Positions 9,618 to 18,853 of a DNA stretch of 64,000 nucleotides are shown here, in pieces (within the stretch, counting starts at the first letter, position 1; each line of letters starts with the position of its first letter). A program made the position numbers and the translations under genes. Origin of the DNA: Fragum whitleyi (Eukaryota > Mollusca > Bivalvia > Cardiida > Cardiidae); the NCBI GenBank assembly GCA_948146395.1, contig OX411556.1:31571056-31635055 (forward strand), read 5' to 3'. The notes beneath the pieces were generated by a model, which worked only from the letters and a program-made list of their open reading frames with translations, was not told where the DNA came from and did no database searches.

Positions 9618-12512
9618 TCATAGGCTTGAGCCTCTATGGTCCTTTTCTTCATTTTCATTTCTTGTACCCGCTTCCGGCCAAAAGCATTCGGGTGCAAACT
9701 TGACTGGTTTATTTTTCCAAAAAATATTCAAAGCATTTTTAAAACTATTTACACTGCTGCTATTTACAATGTAATTGGGCAAACTGTTCCAAGCACTGAT
9801 CACTCTTTGTGTGAAGTTGGATTTTCTTATATTTGTTCTGCAAGATTTTTTGTAGATTTTGAGTGTATGACCTCTTGTGTTTATACTTCTGTTTTGGACT
9901 ATTGGAAATAACTTGTTTTTGTCGACTCGGTCTTTGTTTGTTAATATCTTAAAAACTTGGATGATGTCTGATCTTTGTCTTCTGTATTCAAGGGTTGGCA
10001 ATCCTAGATGTCTTAGTCTCTGGTTGTAATTCATGTTTTTGAGAGATGGTAAAATCTTGGTGGCTCTTCTTTGTACATTTTCTATTTTAATTTGTTCTTT
10101 TTTGTAGAATGGTGACCAGATGTTTGTACCGTATTCAAGATGTGGACGGACTAAACTTTTATATAGAATTAGGAACATATTTTTGTCCATGAAGTTGAAT
10201 GATCTCTTTATCAAGCCCAGGATTTTGTTTGCTGTTTTTACTTTTGTGTTAATATGTTCTTTAAAATTCAGTTTGTTGTCAATGTGAATTCCAAGGTCTT
10301 TTTCTATGTTATCTGTTGCTATATCTTTTCCCAAGAGTTGGTATTTTGTTGCTTTGGCGCTACCAAGCTGTAAGTGTTTGCATTTTTCTGGATTAAATTT
10401 CAGAAGCCATTTGTTTGACCAATTTAGTAATTTGTTCAGGTCTTGTTGTAGATTGCACTGTTCGATTTGGTTGTTTACTTGTGAGTAGATTTTTGTGTCG
10501 TCCGCGAACAACTTGGTTTGATTTTCAGTACATTCTGGTAGGTCATTAATATATATGGTGAATAAGATAGGTCCAAGGACACTGCCTTGAGGAATACCGC
10601 TTGTAACGTTTGCCGATTCTGATTTTTCTCCATTTAGAACCACCCTTTGCATTCTTTTTGTTAAGAATTCCTTTATCCAATCTAGAAGACTATCCTGAAT
10701 TCCATATCCTTGGAGTTTTTTGAATAACCGTTCATGTGGGACTGTATCAAATGCTTTTTGAAAATCTAAGTAGATAACATCAATATGGTCGCCTTTGTCG
10801 ACTTTCTCTGTCCATTCATCCATTACTTCTATTAGTTGTGTGATGCAGGATTTACCTTGTCTGAATCCGTGTTGGTTATTGTAAAATAGGTCATTTGATT
10901 CCATGTGCGTCACTATCTTGTCTCTAATAAACTTTTCCATAATCTTGCAAGGGATTGATGTGAGGCTAATTGGTCTATAATTAGAAACATCTTGTTTTGG
11001 TCCTTTTTTGTGAATAGGTGTAACCGTGGCAATTTTCCAGCAATTCGGTAGTTTACCAGTGTCCATAGATTTTTTGTATATAATTGCTAGTGGTTTAGAT
11101 AGGATGTTAGAACATTCCCGTAGTAGTTTTGGGTGTAACCCATCAGGTCCTGGGGTTTTTGTTTCTTTTAATTCATTTAGGCATTTCTCTACAGTTTTTT
11201 CATCGAAATTTACTGTTTTGACGGATTCTTCTGTTCTTCTTTCGAAATGTGGAATGTTAGTTTTGTCTTCTTCAATAAAGACACTCTTGAAGTAATTGTT
11301 CAATAAATTTGATTTTGCCTCGTTTCCTGTTATAATTTCACCGTTTTCATTTTTCAGACAAGGTATAGTTTCCTTTATTTTTGTATTTTTTTGTACATAT
11401 TGCCAGAAAACTTTTGGATCTGACTTCATTTTTTCAACTAATTCTTTTTCATAGGTAATTTTTGCGTCCCTTACTTTCTTTGCTGCGGTGTACTTTGCCT
11501 CGTCATATTTTGTTTTGTTGTGGTCATTCTTGCAGTACTTGTATTTTTTCCATCTTGCCCGTTTGTGTTTAATCGCTTCTAGAATTTCAGCCTTCATCCA
11601 TGGGGTGTTAAAGGGTCTTGGTTTGAAGTTGCACTCCGGTATGTGTTCTCTAGTAATTTTTTGTAGTATATCGGCAAACTTCAGCCAACACTCTTCCACT
11701 TCCACATGATTGAGTTCTTTGTTCCAGTCGATATTTTCAAGTTCAGCCCGAATTGCCTCATAGTCTCCTTTCCAGTAATTTAGTTTAGCTTTGTTTTCTT
11801 TTTCTTGCGTAGGCCAGTTAGTTAAAATGGAAAATTCTAACGTTTCATGATCACTCTTCCCTAGTGGTGCATTGTGGGTTATATCTCCCAGTAGGTTTTT
11901 GTCGTTCGAGAGTACTAGATCCAGTATGTTTGGTCTATTCCCTTCTTTGTACCTAGTTGGTTTCGTTATATGCTGTGTAAGGTAGGAATCTTCTACGATT
12001 TCTAGGAAACTGTTTGAGAGAGGATTAGAATTTGATATTGTTGCCTGCGATATCCAGTCAATGTCTGTAAAATTGAAATCGCCAACATACAAACATAGAT
12101 CGTATTTAATATTTTGGATTTTGGTGGATGTCAATATTTGATGTAATTCTTCAAATGTTTTGGGTTCTGTTGCAGTGGGACTCCTGTATATGCAGGTTAG
12201 TAGTAATTTAGTGTTTTGGTATAGAGTAATACCTATCTGAATATATTCAACACAGCTGGTTTGGAGACTTGTAATTTGATAAAATGGCAGATCTTCTTTT
12301 GTATAGATTAAACAGCCCCTTCCTGTAAATGTTTTGTTCTTTGGTTTGTGGCAGGCGTAACCCTCAATGTTCCATAGAGGTGAGTCATAACTTAAGCTTT
12401 CGCAGTTTTTTGGGAAGACTTCGGTGATGGCTATTATATCATAATCATTTTGTTTTATCAAAACTTTGAGTTCTTGCATTTTATTTGAAAGACAGTCTGC
12501 ATTTGTATACAT
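9618..12512 (-). CDS. LINE ORF2: APE-type endonuclease and reverse transcriptase
   Basis: This 964-residue frame starts at ATG (12510-12512). Residues 1-230 are an apurinic-like endonuclease: YTNADCLSNK at the start, TE near 30, GDFN near 144, SDH near 221. Reverse transcriptase spans about 450-710, with KTPGPDGLHP, NYRPISLTS, GFRQGKSC, DFQKAFDTV, GIPQGSVLGP and the catalytic FADD near 670. The C-terminus (EYRRQRSDIIQVFKIL, then AWNSLP) is typical of CR1/L2/Rex-type LINEs. It nicks target DNA and reverse-transcribes its own RNA there. The reading frame has no internal stop, so the copy looks recent. Upstream of the ATG the same frame is open back to the TAG that ends ORF1, and the conserved endonuclease start sits immediately at the ATG. 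Confidence 0.92.
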   Translation of the reverse strand: MYTNADCLSNKMQELKVLIKQNDYDIIAITEVFPKNCESLSYDSPLWNIEGYACHKPKNKTFTGRGCLIYTKEDLPFYQITSLQTSCVEYIQIGITLYQNTKLLLTCIYRSPTATEPKTFEELHQILTSTKIQNIKYDLCLYVGDFNFTDIDWISQATISNSNPLSNSFLEIVEDSYLTQHITKPTRYKEGNRPNILDLVLSNDKNLLGDITHNAPLGKSDHETLEFSILTNWPTQEKENKAKLNYWKGDYEAIRAELENIDWNKELNHVEVEECWLKFADILQKITREHIPECNFKPRPFNTPWMKAEILEAIKHKRARWKKYKYCKNDHNKTKYDEAKYTAAKKVRDAKITYEKELVEKMKSDPKVFWQYVQKNTKIKETIPCLKNENGEIITGNEAKSNLLNNYFKSVFIEEDKTNIPHFERRTEESVKTVNFDEKTVEKCLNELKETKTPGPDGLHPKLLRECSNILSKPLAIIYKKSMDTGKLPNCWKIATVTPIHKKGPKQDVSNYRPISLTSIPCKIMEKFIRDKIVTHMESNDLFYNNQHGFRQGKSCITQLIEVMDEWTEKVDKGDHIDVIYLDFQKAFDTVPHERLFKKLQGYGIQDSLLDWIKEFLTKRMQRVVLNGEKSESANVTSGIPQGSVLGPILFTIYINDLPECTENQTKLFADDTKIYSQVNNQIEQCNLQQDLNKLLNWSNKWLLKFNPEKCKHLQLGSAKATKYQLLGKDIATDNIEKDLGIHIDNKLNFKEHINTKVKTANKILGLIKRSFNFMDKNMFLILYKSLVRPHLEYGTNIWSPFYKKEQIKIENVQRRATKILPSLKNMNYNQRLRHLGLPTLEYRRQRSDIIQVFKILTNKDRVDKNKLFPIVQNRSINTRGHTLKIYKKSCRTNIRKSNFTQRVISAWNSLPNYIVNSSSVNSFKNALNIFWKNKPVKFAPECFWPEAGTRNENEEKDHRGSSL

Positions 12513-12566
12513 AACTTTAAAATTTTTGTTAATAATATTTTTACAGTTAAAAATAAAATTTGTCCC

Positions 12567-12569
12567 CTA
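12567..12569 (-). promoter_or_regulatory. In-frame TAG separating LINE ORF1 and ORF2
   Basis: ORF1 ends CCC AAA ATC TAG. The next codons (GGG ACA AAT) stay open in the same frame for 18 codons up to the ORF2 ATG and beyond. The G after TAG is a leaky context. Readthrough would make a fused ORF1-ORF2 protein; reinitiation at the ORF2 ATG 54 bases on is the alternative. Confidence 0.55.
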
Positions 12570-13679
12570 GATTTTGGGCAATGTATTGCTTGTCCTAGGA
12601 CGACCACTATTGTCGAAACCCCCGAGAATAGTTTCATCAAACGGGAGTGTGTTGTTGGCCCTATTGTCTAATCCCTGGAACAGAGTTCTTTGCTGCGATA
12701 GTGCGTCATGGTTGACTCTTGATGTTATGTCTACTGAAGTATTGCTTTTATATTGATGAGAAGATTGTGAGACTCGGTCGTCAATAAGGGTTGTATCTAC
12801 TAAAGTTTCATTTTCGAATAGTTCGTCTTGGCTTGATGGTAAGTCTTTTTCTGTTTGTTTTTTGGGGAATTTCTTGGATCTTCTTTCTTTATTTAATTTT
12901 CTTTGTTCAGGTGTGAGATCTTTAACAATTACACATTTTTTAAGGTCATTATTGTCGTGTAATTCCTTGATTTTTGATGCATTGTCCAAGATTGATTTCC
13001 TTTGTTGTTTGTTGTTAAGACAAACTTTTAGTGGTCTTGTTGATCCTTCATTTGGATTGCCAAGTCTGAACATGGTGTTAATATCTGGTTCTTCAATGCC
13101 AAGTTCATGACAAAGTTCAAAGAATTTTCTTTCGTCATGTTTTTTACGCAAGCTTGCACTTTGCCTGGTACTTTCAGGTAGATTAAATATTACGATATTT
13201 AGAGCCCGTCTTTTTTGGTCCTCAATTTCACGCATTTCTTTCCTTACTTGGTCTTGTAGCTGACATTTTATGTTATTTTCAATTTCCTTGGTAATATCTG
13301 GTTTTAGTGTTTCAACTTCTTTTTTAATGTTGTCTTTCATGTTTGTTTTTATGTCCGTTAAATCCTTTTCCATGTTTACTAGTCTTTCGTCAGTTTTTTC
13401 CTCAATAGATTTGATTCTCGCAGATATGTTGCTCATACTAGGGAAAGTGCGCTTGCAATTATTGCATGTCCATTTAAAGTTGTCAGTCTCTTCTTCTTGA
13501 AGTAGTGAGAGTAGGGCCTTTGAAATGTTCGTACAAGGTATACAGAAGACTAGTTCACAAACACTGCAGCTCAGTTTTCCTATGTCATCATCAAAGATTT
13601 TTTCGCATATTGGGCAGCTGTCACTTGGGATTCTCTGTCTTTTTGTTTTAGGAGTTGAGCTTGTCATTGAGAATGCCAT
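12567..13679 (-). CDS. LINE ORF1: PHD-type zinc finger, coiled coil and RNA-binding domain
   Basis: The start chosen is the ATG at 13677-13679 (MAFSMTSSTPKTKRQR), giving 370 codons. The frame is open 22 codons further up, but only to a TTG. Residues about 22-75 carry paired cysteines (CPIC, CSVC, CIPC, CNNC), a PHD-like finger seen in ORF1 of several CR1-clade elements. Residues about 85-175 are heptad-like and highly charged, a coiled coil. Residues about 180-280 resemble the RRM-like region of L1-type ORF1 proteins (ALNIVIFNLPES, MFRLGNP, RPLKVCL, VIVKDLTPEQRKLNKE). It probably coats element RNA as an oligomer. It ends with TAG in the same frame as ORF2. The last 90 or so residues are polar and probably disordered. 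Confidence 0.85.
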   Translation of the reverse strand: MAFSMTSSTPKTKRQRIPSDSCPICEKIFDDDIGKLSCSVCELVFCIPCTNISKALLSLLQEEETDNFKWTCNNCKRTFPSMSNISARIKSIEEKTDERLVNMEKDLTDIKTNMKDNIKKEVETLKPDITKEIENNIKCQLQDQVRKEMREIEDQKRRALNIVIFNLPESTRQSASLRKKHDERKFFELCHELGIEEPDINTMFRLGNPNEGSTRPLKVCLNNKQQRKSILDNASKIKELHDNNDLKKCVIVKDLTPEQRKLNKERRSKKFPKKQTEKDLPSSQDELFENETLVDTTLIDDRVSQSSHQYKSNTSVDITSRVNHDALSQQRTLFQGLDNRANNTLPFDETILGGFDNSGRPRTSNTLPKI

Positions 13680-13782
13680 TTTGAACAAGGCTTCCTTATT
13701 CAAATTTGATGGATAAGATGGATTTTGTTTGATTGGATTATGCAAAGGGTGGTTTGAAAGGGAGGTTTATAATTTCTGTATC

Positions 13783-14016
13783 AACAGGGCTTCCCTATTG
13801 TTTGAAATTTCTTATTATTTGAAGTTTCTCCGAACAGGGCTTCCCTATTCAGAAAATTCTAGTTTTAATTCGTTTCAGATTGAACAGGGCTTCCCTATTC
13901 ATAAATATTTTGTTTGTACTAGTTGCACTTCGAACAGGGCTTCCCTATTCGAAATTGCAATTTTTGTGTTGCCCGTCCAGAAATAGTTTCAGTTTGAGTA
14001 ACAGGGCTTCCCTATA
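13783..14016 (-). repeat. Array of five phased hairpin repeats between LINE ORFs
   Basis: The plus strand has AACAGGGCTTCCCTATT at 13783, 13833, 13883 and 13933 (exactly 50 bases apart) and AACAGGGCTTCCCTATA at 14000. Each core folds as AGGG-CTT-CCCT. The flanking arms differ between copies but still pair: CAA/TTG, GAA/TTC with more pairs beyond, TGAA/TTCA, TTCGAA/TTCGAA, GAGTAA/TTACTC. The 33-base spacers are not conserved. The array fills most of the gap between the SGNH-like ORF stop (14051) and the ORF1 ATG (13679), so it would lie in the element's RNA. Function unknown. Confidence 0.85.
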
Positions 14017-14050
14017 TTACTCCTCTTTTATGCACTCTTAATGTTTTGAT

Positions 14051-14779
14051 CTAAGTCTCAATTTCAATTTTGTATTTTAAATTCAAAATTCTTTCAATCC
14101 ATAGTTTTGCTAAGTCAGTACCGGGATGAATTCCATCTAGTAGTAAATTGTAATTGATTGTGTACTTAACACGAGAGGATCGTTTTCTTTTGCAGGATTT
14201 TAACACGTCTTGTTCAATTTTTGGGGTATTACGTCTGTTTAAACGGTCTAATTTGTCATTGTAGTAGTCAATTATTTTGACTAATTCTTTGTCATCTAGA
14301 TTGTTTTGTTCGATCTGGTGTTGAGGACAGCCTTTCAGTTCATTCCATCGTTTGATTGAGTAATAAGGGCAATTTAGAAAAATGACCTCTGCTTCTTTGT
14401 TTTGTCTTTGTATTAGGGAACGGAAATATCTATATTTAACTATGAGGCGGTCTACCCATTCATATGGATCTTCTCTGAGTTGAATGTAACGGCCCCTTTT
14501 CGTGGTAAGTTCACATGTACCAAACCAGACAAATACTATCGGATTCTGCGAGTAATTTGTAAGTCTTGTGACTTCTCGTTGAAAAGTCAGATCGTCAACA
14601 GTGACGCCAGATTTATGTATGATTTTGAGTAGTCCGTTATGCTCTCTATTTATTTGTTGTGACAGATATCTACCTTTGCTATCTGTTACTAGAAAGGTAT
14701 CCGTGTTTTTTGTTGGGCGTAATTCCCTGTTACGTTGGGATGCTTTTGTGTACTCCTTATTTATCTTAGAGAGAGACAT
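14051..14779 (-). CDS. SGNH/GDSL-hydrolase-like ORF upstream of LINE ORF1
   Basis: This 242-residue protein starts at ATG (14777-14779). It has the landmarks of an SGNH hydrolase: FLVTDSKGRYL with a possible nucleophile Ser 34, VFVWFGTCELT near 83-92 where the family's Gly/Asn block sits, and LLLDGIHPGTDLAKLW with Asp 215 and His 218 as the catalytic pair. CR1 elements of vertebrates carry an esterase domain of this class in ORF1. Here it is a separate ORF on the same strand, upstream of the PHD-type ORF1, and ends 35 bases before the hairpin array. I infer that it belongs to the same element. It could instead be a neighbouring domesticated or transposon gene. No signal peptide is visible, and the rest of the protein is basic. 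Confidence 0.65.
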   Translation of the reverse strand: MSLSKINKEYTKASQRNRELRPTKNTDTFLVTDSKGRYLSQQINREHNGLLKIIHKSGVTVDDLTFQREVTRLTNYSQNPIVFVWFGTCELTTKRGRYIQLREDPYEWVDRLIVKYRYFRSLIQRQNKEAEVIFLNCPYYSIKRWNELKGCPQHQIEQNNLDDKELVKIIDYYNDKLDRLNRRNTPKIEQDVLKSCKRKRSSRVKYTINYNLLLDGIHPGTDLAKLWIERILNLKYKIEIET

Positions 14780-15290
14780 AATTAATTTCTTGTTTTTGAT
14801 TGGCTTGGTATGGTAGGAAAAACATGTTGACTATCATTTCTTCGTTATTCCTCTGAATATGTTAAGTTTCAATATTTTAAGTTATTTCACAAATTTCGTT
14901 TTGAGTACATAAACAAATGTGTTAGGCTATCAATTTATGTTGTTTGAAATTGTTTTGTAAGTCTTGTAGGTTAAATCAATTCAAATCAATCTCTGCCGTT
15001 GAATTCAAAGATGGCTGCCATCATTGTTGCATCATCATGTACAATGAAAATTTTTTCAAGTGGAAACGGGTGTTGTTGAGGGGATACTTCCCTGAAATAT
15101 TTCTGTAAACTTAAACACTAGAACATGGTGAACCATCTAACACTGTTTTTGAACATTGATGCATCTGTATTTCTTTAATTCTGGACGGATTTCACAAAAA
15201 ATTTAAAGACACGAAAATTTTCACGTCCACCCTGGCCGGAAGCGGAAGTTGTTTTTGGTAAAACACTGACTTTTGGTTTTTCAGGGACGG
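14780..15290. other. No recognised gene; possible 5' end of the LINE
   Basis: The first part may be the 5' untranslated region of the LINE, whose 5' end I cannot place. Nothing else is recognised. Confidence 0.3.
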
Positions 15291-15296
15291 GTCACT

Positions 15297-16068
15297 GTCT
15301 GAAAAGAATCAAGACTCTTCTTGAACGCGGCAATATCAGGTTGCTGTATGATTGTTTCTGGTAGGCTGTTCCAAAGTACAGTGCTGTCGGCTAACCCTGC
15401 GCACTTAAGAAAGTCAAGTACAAAATTCGTGTAAAGATATCGGTTGTACAAAAAAATCAATACACGAATGTACTCGTTGACTATTTTTGGCTATATAAAA
15501 GACATTTTATCTGGAACAAAATGTTACTTGAATTACACAATCCGGTGATGAATAGAGGCACCGTCGCGTATTATCAACGCAGTTTTCGTCGGCTAAACCT
15601 GCGCAGTCGAGGAAAGAACCTTAAATTAATGTCCACAATCTGTTAAAATTAAAATGAAAACACTGAGACAAAAACGGGAATCTTTTTGCTTTAAAATAAA
15701 CACATAAACTTTTTGTTTAGTATGGTGGAATCGATCGAATTTTGAGTATAAAAAATAGGTTGTTCTACTTTTATGTTAAGCGGCCATTTTCTTAGTGTAC
15801 ATGACGTCATATAGCTGCGCAGCTTTAGACGATGCGCAGGATTACCCGACATGAGTGTATCACTGTCACATAAGGAAAAAAAGCCGGAATATTTAAAGTA
15901 GGAAGCATTTGTGTGGATCTGTCTAAAAGATTTTGTGTGCATATGTCGGGTGATCCTAACTGGTCTTTCAAGATAAGTTGGTAAGGGTACTGCAACAAAA
16001 CAATTCACAATTTTATAAAACATGGTGACTCTGGTGACTTTTTTTTCATACTTCAATGAAATCAACAA
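15297..16068 (-). pseudogene. Decayed C-terminal fragment of a second LINE ORF2
   Basis: The frame at 16068-15691 contains a LINE C-terminal signature (KVTRVTMFYKIVNC, then VPLPTYLERPVRITR and SFRQIHTNASYFKYS). The matching end, LWNSLPETIIQQPDIAAFKK, is encoded about 440 bases further on, near 15390-15305, on the same strand. The two parts are separated by unrelated sequence bounded by GCGCAGG-like repeats, suggesting a later insertion. It is a 5'-truncated dead copy of a family different from the intact LINE next to it. Confidence 0.7.
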
Positions 16069-17308
16069 ATACTCTCTTCACCTCTTAAATAATTTATGTG
16101 ATTCTGTCAAAGTAACCTAATTGCTTTCTTTTCTAACGATATTTTTGATTTGGCAAAATTAATGAATGAGTGATTAATCAAATTTCGAGTAATAATAGAG
16201 ATATACTATTCGATTTCCCCACTCCGTTCTACCCTTTCACTGGATCCAGTCTAACATGTGGGTAAGGTTTCGGTCTACAAAGCTGAGGTGAGTGAGATTA
16301 AAACCGAAAGTAAGGACATTTTGTGAGTATTAGGCATAAGCTTATTTAGATCTGTCTTCTTAGAAATTACGGGTTATAAAAATAACCGATTTTGTTAATG
16401 GTTAACATCTTATATCTTCTGGTGAAATTGAAACAAGTGCTTGACATTAGTTTTCGCGAGATGTAAAAATCTCTTTTTTTTTTCTTCTAAAAAAACAAAC
16501 AAACAAACAAACAAACTCAGGGTTTTAGTATACCATCAAGAAAATGGGGTCCCAAGGACTCAAAAGTTAGATACAAAGGGGTCCACGCCAAATGTTTTTG
16601 GAGTCCCTGCTTTTGGCTATCCTCATGTTTTTGTGCAATGTTGAAATATTCCCTGAATTAGACTACACAATGTATTGGATAGTATGTAGTTTGGGATCAG
16701 CTTCAGAAAATAATTGAAGACTGTTTAAAACAGTCTTCAATTCTTGTGAGAAGTTGGTCCCAAGAGGGTCCTAGGGACTCACATCAGATAGTTTTTAGAG
16801 TCCTAGCTACTTATTTAGGGGTTTCAGACTCGCAAAACCTGCGTCCCTTTAAACCCTGCAAACTATAAATTACAAAATCGATATCTTAATCTGTATGTGT
16901 ACGTTGTATAATTCTTAGTCCACTTTCACTTTGAAAGCACTGCTTGACCTTATTGTCTTGTTCTTCATGAAAATCTTAGTATTATTTGAAAGATACTTGA
17001 AAATATGAAAATCTTCAAAAATATTCTTCTCTGAAACCAGGCAGACAGCTTTCATATTTGGTATGTAGCATCATCTAGTGGACCTCTACCAAGTTTTTTC
17101 ATATCAAGACCCTGGAATCATATTTGGGCTCCATCTGGGCGCAACCCTTTTTACATAGAATCAAAGAGCAAAATCTTTTAAAATCCTCTTTACCGATACC
17201 AGAGGGCACATCTATCTCCTTTTTGACATCTCCCTATTTAATTGTGATATCCAAAGGGTCAAAGAGATGCAGTTGATCAATCAAGGACCATCATGGTCCT
17301 CTTTTTTT
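16069..17308. other. Noncoding stretch with one perfect palindrome
   Basis: No gene is recognised. At 16712-16742 there is an inverted repeat with 15-base arms (AATTGAAGACTGTTT) and a one-base centre. An AAAC-rich simple repeat is near 16490-16515. Confidence 0.5.
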
Positions 17309-18178
17309 TAGCTCCACTGGCTGAAAGCCACTGGGGCTATTGTCATGGCATTGTGGCCGTCTTGCGTCTGTCAGTGCGTCCTTGTGTCCGGTCGTAAACT
17401 TTTTTTTTTTTGAAAATCTTCTCCTCAGAAACTACTGGATGAATTTCCAACCAAACTTCACAGTTCAAAGTTTCTATCAACTTTCAACGTTGTTCAAGAA
17501 ATTTATATCCAATGAAAAACATGGATTAAATGGGCGTGGCTTATTTCCAAATATGGTAAAAAGTAAGTTTTCTCAGATTCTAATTGATGGATACCAATTA
17601 AATTTTACATGAATGATCCTTGGATGACCAGACCCTGTATCTATCTACAAAAAATTATTGTGATCGGATGGAAAATATGTATTTTATGGGCAGAGGTCAT
17701 TTCTCTTTATGTTATATAGTGGAAACTTTGAAAATTATTTTCTCAGAACGTAATTGATGGATATCAATCAAATTTCACTGGAATGATCCTTGGGTGACCT
17801 TTTATCAGTCTACAAAAATTATTGTGATCGGATGAAAAATACATATTTGATGGGTGGAGGTCATTTCTCTAAATGTTATATAGTGGAAACTTTGAAAATC
17901 TTTTTCTCAGAATGTAATTGATGGATATCAATCAGACTTCATTTGTATGGTCCTTGGGGAAAGGATTGCCATGCAGCCAAAAATTGTTTTGATTGGATGA
18001 AAAATATGTCTTTTATGGGCGGAGGTCATTTCTCTATATGTTATAAAGTTGAAACTTTGAAAATCATTTTCAACATCAGTGTGACCCAAAATATCTTAAA
18101 ATCTAGTCAAAACTTTGATTTGCTATCACAAGAATTTCAAGCCTGTGGAGCGACTCAAGCCATTCATGGCTTTCTAGT
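17309..18178 (+). mobile_element. HINE-like element, AGCTCCACTGG family
   Basis: It starts TAGCTCCACTGGCTGAAAGC, with a GGCT-GAA-AGCC head hairpin. It ends with GTGGAGC, an AAGCCATTCATGGCTT hairpin and CTAGTT. The body has degenerate tandem units of about 155-178 bp around TAATTGATGGATAYCAAT. The head includes the GTCCGTC-rich stretch seen in all related families here. Other copies are at 45489 and 51804. It has no coding capacity. Confidence 0.65.
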
Positions 18179-18378
18179 TATGATTGTGCATGATACATGA
18201 CAGTAGGCCCATACGCTAAAGGACACATTTTGGAATATTGATTTAGAGGTTAGAGATATGAATTTGACATAAACCTATGTAATGTTTCCAAATAACTTAA
18301 TCTTGTGACAATTTGCAGATATCCAGAACTTCTATGAAATATTATCTCCATATTTCTTCAGTCCAAGAATGATGAAAA

Positions 18379-18523
18379 ATGAGTAGTGGTGAGGGGAATC
18401 CAACAGCTACTGTAACGGTTCGTTTCATCAAGTCATTTCAGTATAGAAACATCAAGCATGTTGTATATAAAGAGCTACCATTAACACAAACAGTGGAGGA
18501 CTTCATCAAGTTTCTACTGCAAG
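18379..18523 (+). CDS. C2orf76: UPF0538 / C2orf76-like protein, coding exon 1
   Basis: This is the first of five exons whose joined frame encodes 130 residues, against 126 in the human protein. Recognition rests on family landmarks: VTVRFIKSF near the start, LTQTVEDFIKFL here, RPGIPPPFKKH, DTLKISHQ, then NDELILKPERTLGESGI and a C-terminal EYRAYQQNP. The protein is small, soluble and of unknown function, with a ubiquitin-like first half by inference. The start is the ATG at 18379-18381; an upstream ATG seven bases earlier runs into a stop. A TTTCTTCAG acceptor ends at 18361, so this exon probably begins in the 5' UTR after an upstream noncoding exon. It has 48 codons plus one base, then donor GTGAGA. 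Confidence 0.88.
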
Positions 18524-18610
18524 GTGAGAGTTAATTACTTCAATAACAATATAAGTTTCATACACTGATCCCAAATTTTTCTCAAAGGCAGTCCAACCTA
18601 AATGTCTTAA

Positions 18611-18849
18611 CCCTTGTCATGCTGAACCCGGAATATTCCTGCCTGGGCAGGAGCTATAGACAAACATCAGTCTGCACATATGTGCAGTCTTGTGTTAGTC
18701 TACACCACCTGTTTCTCACTTTCAAACCAGAATTAACAAAAGATTTAGTTTTTCAAATTAAAATTGACCTTCAGTTGGAACTTTCAGTGCTTTTTGTCCT
18801 TTGATTTTGATGTAAATTGTTAGCCAAAATTTATTCAGCATGACAAGGG
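18611..18849. mobile_element. piggyBac-like MITE in intron 1
   Basis: Perfect 16-base inverted ends (CCCTTGTCATGCTGAA) are flanked on both sides by TTAA (18607-18610 and 18850-18853), the target of piggyBac transposons. The body of about 239 bp has no ORF. Inside are a CCTGCCTGGGCAGG hairpin and a TGCACATATGTGCA palindrome. Degraded relatives lie near 24040-24300, 24430-24530 and 28045-28310. Confidence 0.82.
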
Positions 18850-18853
18850 TTAA

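Noticed and set aside
13783..14016. CRISPR-like look of the array (short palindromic repeats, 33-base spacers)
   Set aside because: The surroundings are eukaryotic retrotransposon ORFs. There are only five copies, the spacers look related and AT-rich, and no cas gene is present. Treated as an RNA hairpin array.
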